64,000 bases of DNA, from the NCBI GenBank assembly GCA_033763975.1, contig JANRJM010000009.1, forward strand, positions 62,001-126,000, written 5' to 3'. The translations under genes were made by a program, and so were the position numbers. The notes under the pieces were generated by a model, which was not told the DNA's origin, ran no database searches, and saw nothing but the letters and a program-made list of their open reading frames with translations. Source of the DNA: Planctomycetota bacterium. Its GTDB lineage: Bacteria; Planctomycetota; Phycisphaerae; Phycisphaerales; UBA1924. Of this stretch, positions 14,773 to 21,503 are shown piece by piece; position 1 is the stretch's first letter, and each line of letters begins with the position of its first letter.

Positions 14773-16509
14773 TCAGGCCCGGAAGATCGAGCCGAGCTTC
14801 TTCCCCAGCAGCAGGCTCGCGGCGAAGATCGTCGTCGTGAGCAGCGCCATGCCCCACACGCCCATCGCGCTGGCGATGTACGGCCCGTCGCCCAGCCGGT
14901 CCATGAACGCCAGGATCGCCTTGGTGATCGGGTAGTCGGCCGTCTGCTGCGCCAGGATCAGCGAGTCACTCACCTCGAGCATCGAGAAGCTGAAGACCAG
15001 CAGCCCGCCCGCGATCAGGTTCGCCATGATGAGCGGCACGATCACGCGACGAACCGCGGTGAACCGCGACGCGCCCAGGTTCATCGCCGCCTCTTCCAGG
15101 TCGCCGCTGGTCTGCTCGAGCCCCGCGACCGTCGACCGCACGACGTACGGCAGGCGCCGCACGGCGTACGCGACGATCAGGAACGGCACGGGGCTGGGGT
15201 CGGTCGCGAGGATGCTCGCGAACCCGCTGAGCGGGCCGTCCTTGCCGAAGGGCCAGCGCAGGCTCATCGCGACGAAGCCGAACGCCAGCACGAGCCCGGG
15301 CACGGCGAGGGGAAGCATGCACAGGGCGTCGAGCAGCCAGCGCCCGCGGAGGGTGGTGCGGACGATGAGGTAGGCGATGAGCAGCCCGATGCCGATGTCG
15401 ACGATCATCGCGAGCGCCGAGAGCTGGAGGCTGTTGGAGATGGCGCCGAACGCGTCCGCGCTGGTGAGCGCCTGCTCGTAGTGCGAGGCGGTGAAGGCGG
15501 TCGGGAGCACCGTGGCGTACCACGCCCCGGGGCGCGTCACGCTCGTCAGCACCACGCCCAGGTGCGGGAGCAGCGCGAGGAACGCGACCAGGGCGAACGC
15601 GCCGGTGGCGGCCAGCCCCGCGAACCCCGTGAGCGGGGCCGCGGCCCCGGCACGCGAGGCGCGCGTCTGCATCGCGTAGCCCTGGCGACCGAACGCGAAC
15701 TTGCCGATCGCGTACGACAGGATCGCGATGGCGAGCACGACCACGGTGAGGGCGTAGGGGCGGGCCGAGTTCTCCACTTCCTTCAGCCCGTTGAAGATCT
15801 GCACCGACGCGACCTCGTAGTAGTCGAACATCAGGGGCGTGCCGAGCTCGGTGAAACTCCAGATGAAGACGATGGTCGCCCCCGCGAAGAGGCCCGGGCG
15901 AACGAGCGGGAGCGTGATGCGTCCGAACCGCCGGGCGAAGGAGGCGCCCAGGCTGCGCCCGGCCTCGTCGAGCGCGGGGTCGAGGTTCGCGAGCGACGCC
16001 GTCGCGTTCAGATAGATGATGGGGTACAGGCCCAGGGCCTGCACGACGACGACGCCGGCCATGGCGGCGTTGCCGAGGATGTCGATGTCGGTGCCGAGCA
16101 ACGCGTTCAGCGCCCCCTCACGCCCCAGGATCGCACGCATGCCCAACGCCCCGACGAACGGGGGCAAGATCAGCGGGACGAGCACCGCCGCGTTGAAGAA
16201 ACGCTTGCCGGGGAAGTCGAACTGCGCCGACAGCACCGCGAGCGGCAGCGCGATGAGCACCGACAGCACGGTGGTCAGCGTCGCGATGGTGAGCGAGTTC
16301 GCGAGGGCACGCACCAGCCGGGGGTCTTCAAAGACCAGGCGCAGGTGGGAGAGCGTGAAGCCGGTGCGGGCGGCCGGATCCTCGTAGAACCCGCCCCGCA
16401 CGGTGAGGATGATGGGGTAGACCAGGAACGCGCCGAGCGCGCAGAGGCACGCCCCCAGCAGCAGGTACTGCCATGCACGTCGCGCGTACCGGGCCGGGGA
16501 TCGGGGCAC
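14773..16509 (-). CDS. Two-domain ABC transporter permease (iron type)
   Basis: A 578-residue inner-membrane protein with about twelve helices in two homologous BPD_transp_1 halves, the arrangement of FbpB-like ferric iron permeases. Each half has an EAA loop for the ATPase: EAGRSLGASFARRFGRITLPLVRPGLFAG in the first and EAAMNLGASRFTAVRRVIVPLIMANLIAG in the second. Start set at GTG 16509 (VPRSPARYARRAWQYLL), just before the first helix and after the upstream gene; the frame stays open further upstream only by chance. No ATPase or periplasmic binding protein is adjacent, so these subunits must be encoded outside the window. The substrate could also be thiamine or a phosphonate; iron is the best guess from architecture. 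Confidence 0.88.
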   Translation of the reverse strand: MPRSPARYARRAWQYLLLGACLCALGAFLVYPIILTVRGGFYEDPAARTGFTLSHLRLVFEDPRLVRALANSLTIATLTTVLSVLIALPLAVLSAQFDFPGKRFFNAAVLVPLILPPFVGALGMRAILGREGALNALLGTDIDILGNAAMAGVVVVQALGLYPIIYLNATASLANLDPALDEAGRSLGASFARRFGRITLPLVRPGLFAGATIVFIWSFTELGTPLMFDYYEVASVQIFNGLKEVENSARPYALTVVVLAIAILSYAIGKFAFGRQGYAMQTRASRAGAAAPLTGFAGLAATGAFALVAFLALLPHLGVVLTSVTRPGAWYATVLPTAFTASHYEQALTSADAFGAISNSLQLSALAMIVDIGIGLLIAYLIVRTTLRGRWLLDALCMLPLAVPGLVLAFGFVAMSLRWPFGKDGPLSGFASILATDPSPVPFLIVAYAVRRLPYVVRSTVAGLEQTSGDLEEAAMNLGASRFTAVRRVIVPLIMANLIAGGLLVFSFSMLEVSDSLILAQQTADYPITKAILAFMDRLGDGPYIASAMGVWGMALLTTTIFAASLLLGKKLGSIFRA

Positions 16510-16550
16510 GGGGCGGAGTGTAGCGACCGGTGCCCGCCGGGTGGCGAGGC

Positions 16551-17792
16551 CTAGACGGGCGCGACGAGGGCGCGCGGGCCCAGCGTCAGGATGGTGCGAC
16601 GCCCCGGGTCGCGCCGGGCCAGGTAGTCGTTGAGGCGGTCGAGCGTGACGGCGTCGATCGCGTCCGCAAGTTCGTCGAGCGCACGCGGCCGTCCGATGCG
16701 GCGCATGTCCGAGGCCAGCGCGGCGGCGCGGGCGGCGGTGGATTCCCCGCTGAAGACCAGCGCGGACTTCATGCCGATGCGGGCGCGGTCGAACTCGTCC
16801 TGCGTGACGCGGCCCGCGGGCGTGCCCGGACGATCCAGCTCCGCGAGGAGCACGTCGAGCGACTGCTGGGCGCGCTCCGGGGTGGTGCCGACGTACGCCG
16901 AGAAGAGCCCGAAGGCCCGATCGCCCTGATAGGACGCGCTGACGCTGTAGCACAGACCACGCTTCTCGCGAACCTCGGTGAACAGGCGGCCCGACATGCC
17001 GCCGGAAAGGACGGCGGCGCGGAGCTTCTCGAGGATGGAGTCGGGATGATGTTCGGGTGGCGCGTCCGAGACGACGAGGATCTGGACCTGGCTGGTGTCG
17101 TCCTGCTCGTGCGAGTAGCCCCGAACGGGGGCGGCTCCGGGCGCGGGCTCGGGGTTGGAGCCGGTCCAGTCGGTGATAAGGGGCTCGAGCGAGGCGAGGA
17201 CGCTCTCGCGCGAGACATCTCCGGCGACGGCGACGACGGAGCCGCGCGGGCGAGCGCATCGGGCCCAGCCGTCGAGGAGATCGTCGCGCGAGATGGCGCG
17301 GAGGCCGGGCTCATCGCCCAGGCCCGAGCGATTGAGGGGATCGGGGAGGTGCCGCTCGCGCGCGAGCAGGACCGCGCGTTCGTGCGGATCGTCGTGGAGC
17401 GAGGCGAGCGCCTGGAGGGCGAGGTCGCGCGCGGGATCGATGGCGTCGGGGCTCATGCGCGGGCGGCGGACCATGTCGAGGAGCAGCGGGAGCGCGATGG
17501 GGAGGCTGCGCCCGACGAAGACGCCGGCGATGCGGAAGGTGATCGGGCCGCACGACGCGGTGCGCGAGACGCCCGCGCGATCGAAGGCGTCGGCCTGCTG
17601 TCGCGAGGAGAGGTCGCCCGCGCCGCGCATGACGAGTTCGCTCCACATGGCGGCGCGTCCGAGGCGATCGGCGGGATCGAAGGCGCCGCCGGCGGGGAGC
17701 AGGATGGAGATGGCGGCGCTCTTGACGCCCGGCATGCGCTCGACGGCGAGCGCGAGGCCGTTGGGCAGCGTGATGGTGGTGATGTCGTTCAT
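16551..17792 (-). CDS. M16 peptidase-like protein lacking zinc ligands
   Basis: A 413-residue protein with the two-lobe layout of M16B peptidases. The N-terminal lobe starts ITLPNGLALAVERMPGVKSAAISILLPAG. At the place of the inverted zinc motif HxxEH it has GRAAMWSELVMRGAG, without histidines. The C-terminal lobe keeps the family hallmark GGMSGRLFTEVREKRGLCYSVSASY, with the Arg and Tyr that position substrate. It therefore resembles the non-catalytic partner of bacterial M16B heterodimers (alpha-MPP type). An active M16 subunit is normally next door; none is seen here, the neighbour being an ABC permease 41 bases downstream. It may act alone as a scaffold or pair with a distant subunit. Confidence 0.82.
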   Translation of the reverse strand: MNDITTITLPNGLALAVERMPGVKSAAISILLPAGGAFDPADRLGRAAMWSELVMRGAGDLSSRQQADAFDRAGVSRTASCGPITFRIAGVFVGRSLPIALPLLLDMVRRPRMSPDAIDPARDLALQALASLHDDPHERAVLLARERHLPDPLNRSGLGDEPGLRAISRDDLLDGWARCARPRGSVVAVAGDVSRESVLASLEPLITDWTGSNPEPAPGAAPVRGYSHEQDDTSQVQILVVSDAPPEHHPDSILEKLRAAVLSGGMSGRLFTEVREKRGLCYSVSASYQGDRAFGLFSAYVGTTPERAQQSLDVLLAELDRPGTPAGRVTQDEFDRARIGMKSALVFSGESTAARAAALASDMRRIGRPRALDELADAIDAVTLDRLNDYLARRDPGRRTILTLGPRALVAPV

Positions 17793-17986
17793 GCGGGGTC
17801 GATCTCGCGACGATGAGGAGAGTCTACGGAGAGGCGCGCGAGCGACGGTTGATCGTCGTCTGCAATTTTTCGTGTGAACTCAAGCGGCGCGCGAGCGACT
17901 TCCGATAATCTGCCAGCATGAGCGGCGGGGTATGCGGGGCATGGTGCGCCGCGCCGCCGACAGGAACGCACGACGGAGAACGCGTC

Positions 17987-18037
17987 ATGGCGAAGAAGAA
18001 GGCCAAGAAGAAGGCCAAGAAGAAAGCCTCGAAGTAA
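17987..18037 (+). CDS. 16-residue lysine-rich peptide, copy 1
   Basis: ATG 17987 is preceded by GGAG (17975-17978) at normal spacing. The peptide is MAKKKAKKKAKKKASK: three AKKK repeats, 10 Lys in 16 residues. Such KKAKK tracts resemble the tails of bacterial histone H1-like DNA-binding proteins, but no globular domain is attached. A longer form from ATG 17918 (39 residues) is possible but lacks a ribosome binding site. A near-identical peptide follows 53 bases downstream with its own ribosome binding site, which supports expression of both. Confidence 0.5.
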   Translation: MAKKKAKKKAKKKASK

Positions 18038-18090
18038 GCGGGCGGCCGATGCCGCCCCGATCGGTGATCCACTCTCAAGGAGTCCATTTC

Positions 18091-18144
18091 ATGGCGAAGA
18101 AGAAGGCCAAGAAGAAGGCCAAGAAGAAGGCGAAGAAGAAGTAG
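18091..18144 (+). CDS. 17-residue lysine-rich peptide, copy 2
   Basis: ATG 18091 is preceded by AAGGAG (18077-18082). The peptide is MAKKKAKKKAKKKAKKK, a pure repeat with 12 Lys in 17 residues. At DNA level it is almost identical to the start of copy 1 (17987), with a different upstream sequence, so it is a coding duplication and not a copy of the whole region. An upstream in-frame ATG at 17932 would run through copy 1 in another frame and lacks a ribosome binding site. It may bind nucleic acid, or be a degradation-resistant polyamine-like peptide; no function is known to me. Confidence 0.55.
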   Translation: MAKKKAKKKAKKKAKKK

Positions 18145-18491
18145 CGCCTCGCCGCGGCGGGCGGGGCGCGGCGTCCCATCCGGGCGCCCTCGCGAGCACA
18201 CGCTCGCGCCTCGCACTCAAGCCCGCGCGGCCCTGCCAACCGGCGACGCACGCCACCTGCGTGCCCTCCGCGAGATTCTGACGCGGAGCCGCTCGCCGAC
18301 AATCAGACGAACTCGACGGGGCGGGGCCGCGAACAGCGGTCCCGCTTCCGTTTTGCACGTCCTCCCGCCCCCCGTGAACCCCCGCCCGCGACGCCGTGAG
18401 TCGCGCGTGAACCGACGGTGAGCGCCGATCCACCTCAATTCGCCCGCCGCGACCCCTTGCCACAGCGTCTCGCCCAACCCACAATGCTGGC
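18145..18491. other. Non-coding stretch
   Basis: These 347 bases follow the second lysine-rich peptide and precede the DUF2470-like gene. They are GC-rich, contain inverted-repeat-like GC runs directly after 18144 but no T-run, and show no ribosome binding site with a plausible gene. No RNA gene was recognised. Confidence 0.6.
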
Positions 18492-19103
18492 GTGAGCGAT
18501 CGCGACCCGATGGCTGCGCTTCGCCGCCTCCTCTGGGCGGGCACCGGCGGCATGCTGCTCGCCGACGAGCACGCGGTCGAGGTGAAGTTCGTGGTCGATC
18601 CCGCGTCCGGGCGGCCCGTCTTCAACTCTCCCATCCCGCTCGACGACGCCGAGTCCGCCACGCTCTGCACCCCCGACGAGGGCGCCGACGCGCTGCAACT
18701 GCTGGGCGTGCCCACACCTGTACCCCGGGGGCATGCGCTCACCGCGCGCTGGGAGGCCAGCTTCGGCCGCCCCGAGCATGCACCGTGGTACCGATTGGAG
18801 ATCGAGGCGGTGCGCCGAGCGGACGTCATCGCGTCCGGCCCGGAGGTCATCCGCGCCAGCCCCATCGGCGCGATAGAACGAGACCTCTGCCGCGTGATGA
18901 ACGAGGACGCGGCCCGTCTGGCGGACGTGTGCCTGGCGCGCGCCGGCGTTCGCCCGGCGGCGCCGGTCGCGCTGGGCGTCGACCCGTGGGGCGTGCAGGT
19001 TCGGGGCAGGTTCGGGCTGGTGCGTCTGGAGTTCGACGATGAAGCCTCCAGTGCAGAGGATGCGCGCCGCGCCGTCGAACGCCTCATGGGGGCGCGGGCA
19101 TGA
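18492..19103 (+). CDS. DUF2470/HugZ-like protein (tentative)
   Basis: A 203-residue cytoplasmic protein starting at GTG 18492. The layout resembles heme-utilisation (HugZ/CREG-like) proteins: an N-terminal part like a pyridoxamine-phosphate-oxidase split barrel (RRLLWAGTGGMLLADEH ... ASGRPVFNSPIPLDD ... ARWEASFG), a helical linker (ERDLCRVMNEDAARLADVCLA), and a C-terminal segment VALGVDPWGVQVRGRFGLVRLEF similar to the DUF2470 strand pair in which a protein-specific VDxxG motif is conserved. Similarity is judged by eye and the N-terminal part is divergent. The stop overlaps the next start (ATGA at 19100-19103), so it is coupled to the amidohydrolase. A heme oxygenase is present elsewhere (34008). 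Confidence 0.55.
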   Translation: MSDRDPMAALRRLLWAGTGGMLLADEHAVEVKFVVDPASGRPVFNSPIPLDDAESATLCTPDEGADALQLLGVPTPVPRGHALTARWEASFGRPEHAPWYRLEIEAVRRADVIASGPEVIRASPIGAIERDLCRVMNEDAARLADVCLARAGVRPAAPVALGVDPWGVQVRGRFGLVRLEFDDEASSAEDARRAVERLMGARA

Positions 19104-20401
19104 ACGCGATGGGGCTCCGCGAGGCGCACGCGCATATCCCGATGCTCGGTCTCGCCTTGCGCACGCTCGACCTCTCGGACTGCGTCTCGCGCGAGGAATG
19201 CCTGGAACGCCTGCGCGAGCGTGCGGATGCGCTGTCGGCCGACGACCCCGCCGGGAAGCGCTGGCTGGCGGCCCGGGGTGCGCGGGTCAGCGCCTGGCGC
19301 GACGCTCGTTGGCCCACGCGTGATGAAATCGACGCGATCGCGAGCGGCCGACCGGCGTACGTGATGTCGTTCGATCACCACGCGCTCGTCGCGGGGAGCG
19401 CCGCGTTCCGAGCCGCGGGCATCGCCGACGCCGACCCAGACCCGCCCGGCGGGGTGGTCGAGCGGGCGCGCGACGGCACGCCGACGGGCCTGCTGCTGGA
19501 GAGCGCGGCGTGGAAGGTGCGGGTCGCCGAGCCCGAGCCGCAGGGCGAGGAACGCGCGCGCGTCGTGCTCGACGCGCTCGCCCACCTGCGGGCGCTGGGG
19601 TTCTCGGAGGTGCACGACCTGCTGAGCCCGGCGTGGCTGGGCCCGGAGTTGTCGCGCATGGCGTCGGCGGGAGAACTGCCGGTGCTCGTCAAGCTCTACC
19701 CGGCGCTGGAAGTGTTCGACGAGGTGCTGGCGGGCGCAGGGGCGTGGCAGCGCGACGACGTCGTGCTGGCGGGCGCCAAGGTGTTCGTGGACGGCACGCT
19801 CAACGCCCGCACCGCGTGGATGCTGGAGCCCTACGCCGACCCGATGCCCGAGCGCCCGACGGGCATGGCGCTGCTGACCCCCGCGCAGTTGGACGGGGCG
19901 ATCGCCCGGACGCGGGCGGCCCGGCTCGGCCTGGCGGCGCACGCGATCGGCGACGGCGCGGTGCGGGCCGTGCTCGACGCATGGGAGCGCGCCGGCCCCG
20001 GCAAGCACGTGTGGATCCGCCCGGGGACCCCCGCGCTGCGCATCGAGCACGCGGAACTGGTGCACCCGGCGGACGTCGGGCGGTTCGCGGGGCTGGGAGT
20101 GGTGTGCAGCGTGCAGCCGTGCCACCTGCTGACGGACATCGAGGTGCTGGAGCGGCAGTTGGCCGACCGGCTCGAGCGCGTGCTGCCGCTGCGCGATCTC
20201 ATGGCGAGCGGATGCCGCCCGGGAGAGCTGCTGTGGTTCGGCAGCGACGTGCCGATCGTGCGGGCGAACCCGGAGGATTCGGTGCGGGCGGCGGTGGATC
20301 GCGGACGCGCGGGGATGGCGCGGGAACGGCGGATCGCGCCGAGGCAGGCCATCAGCGAGGCCGACGCGTGGCGGTGTTTCGAGCGCACCCCGCCCACATA
20401 G
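19100..20401 (+). CDS. Amidohydrolase family 3 (YtcJ-like) metal-dependent hydrolase
   Basis: A 433-residue cytoplasmic hydrolase of the amidohydrolase superfamily. Residues that usually bind metal are seen in order: His-X-His in REAHAHIPMLG near the N-terminus, the conserved segment AGAKVFVDGTLNARTAWM with its Lys, His in GLAAHAIGDGA, His in LRIEHAEL, and the final Asp in LWFGSDVPI. The sequence FDHHALVAGSAA matches the DxHH..WvNs segment of the YtcJ group. It starts a few residues before the first metal motif, so the usual N-terminal beta sandwich is truncated. Substrate unknown; relatives cleave amides, carbamates or cyclic ureides. Translation is coupled with the preceding gene. Confidence 0.82.
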   Translation: MNAMGLREAHAHIPMLGLALRTLDLSDCVSREECLERLRERADALSADDPAGKRWLAARGARVSAWRDARWPTRDEIDAIASGRPAYVMSFDHHALVAGSAAFRAAGIADADPDPPGGVVERARDGTPTGLLLESAAWKVRVAEPEPQGEERARVVLDALAHLRALGFSEVHDLLSPAWLGPELSRMASAGELPVLVKLYPALEVFDEVLAGAGAWQRDDVVLAGAKVFVDGTLNARTAWMLEPYADPMPERPTGMALLTPAQLDGAIARTRAARLGLAAHAIGDGAVRAVLDAWERAGPGKHVWIRPGTPALRIEHAELVHPADVGRFAGLGVVCSVQPCHLLTDIEVLERQLADRLERVLPLRDLMASGCRPGELLWFGSDVPIVRANPEDSVRAAVDRGRAGMARERRIAPRQAISEADAWRCFERTPPT

Positions 20402-20458
20402 AATGGATGGCCGCGCGCCGGGCGATTGGTCCCGCGCGGGCGGCGGGAGGTGCGCGAC

Positions 20459-21433
20459 ATGCGCCAGGACATCCGGTACAACAACGTGATCGCGGGCGAC
20501 GAGGCGCGGATCGCGCAGGCGGCGGCGGACGCGGCGCCTGGGCAGAGCGCGTCGGAGATCGACGCCGACAAGTTCTACATCACGCAGCGCTACGAGCTGT
20601 ACACGCGGGCCGATCACGACGTGTGGCGGGACCTCTTCGACCGGCGGTGGACGGTGCTCGAGCAGCAGGTGTCGCGCCAGTTCATCGAGGGGATGCGGAT
20701 TCTCCGCCTCACGCGCGACCGCCTCCCGCTGCTCGACGACCTGGTGCTGGCGCAGGACATCGAGATCGCTGGCGGCGTGAAGGTGGCGGGCGGCACGCGC
20801 CTCGACGGGATCAACAAGTTCCTGCAGGCGCAGAGCGAGTGGGCGAGCTACGGCGTGCCGGGCTACCTGCCGGCCAAGGCGTTCTTCGCGTGCCTCGCGC
20901 AGCGCGAGTTCCCCACGACGGTGCTCATCCGCCCGCGCGAGGTCATGGACTACCTGCCCGAGCCGGACATCTTCCACGACGTCTTCGGGCACGTCCCGCT
21001 GCACACGCTCAAGGTGTTCGCCGACTTCCTGCAGACCTACGGGAAGGCGGCCCTCCTCTGCGACGATCCGACGCACGTGACGCACCTGGCGCGCCTGTTC
21101 TGGTTCACCGTCGAGTTCGGCCTCATCCGCGAGGACGGGCAGGTAAAGGTGTACGGCAGCGGGCTGGTGAGCAGCCACGCGGAGAGCGAGTACGCCCTCA
21201 AGGGCCAGTGGGAGCGCGCGGGCGGGGCGGGCACGCCCGACTGCACGCCCCGCGAGGTGCCGGAGTGGCGCCCGTTCGACCTCCGCCGCATCTGCGAGAC
21301 CGACTTCGAAATCGACCACTTCCAGCCGATCTACTACGTCCTCGACAGCTTCGAACAGCTGCGCGACGCGATGAACGACTACGCCGAGGAAGTGATCGGC
21401 GAGGCGGGGCTGGCGGCGGCCGGGCGACGGTAA
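20459..21433 (+). CDS. Aromatic amino acid hydroxylase (phenylalanine 4-monooxygenase type)
   Basis: A 324-residue enzyme of the biopterin-dependent aromatic amino acid hydroxylases, which use O2, tetrahydrobiopterin and Fe(II) to hydroxylate Phe, Tyr or Trp. The Fe ligands are visible: His173 and His178 in PDIFHDVFGHVPL, and Glu219 in FWFTVEFGLI. Further signatures are GVPGYLPAKAFFACLAQREFP, RPREVMDYLPEPD and the C-terminal FQPIYYVLDSFEQL. There is no regulatory ACT domain, as usual for bacterial PhhA. Start chosen at ATG 20459 (MRQDIRYNNVI). PhhA converts Phe to Tyr; the exact substrate cannot be settled from sequence alone. No pterin carbinolamine dehydratase gene is adjacent. Confidence 0.92.
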   Translation: MRQDIRYNNVIAGDEARIAQAAADAAPGQSASEIDADKFYITQRYELYTRADHDVWRDLFDRRWTVLEQQVSRQFIEGMRILRLTRDRLPLLDDLVLAQDIEIAGGVKVAGGTRLDGINKFLQAQSEWASYGVPGYLPAKAFFACLAQREFPTTVLIRPREVMDYLPEPDIFHDVFGHVPLHTLKVFADFLQTYGKAALLCDDPTHVTHLARLFWFTVEFGLIREDGQVKVYGSGLVSSHAESEYALKGQWERAGGAGTPDCTPREVPEWRPFDLRRICETDFEIDHFQPIYYVLDSFEQLRDAMNDYAEEVIGEAGLAAAGRR

Positions 21434-21503
21434 CAGGCGACGCCCTCCCGCGTATGCGCGCCGAATCGTGGTAGCATCGCTCATCCATGCGGAGGAAGTC
21501 GCC

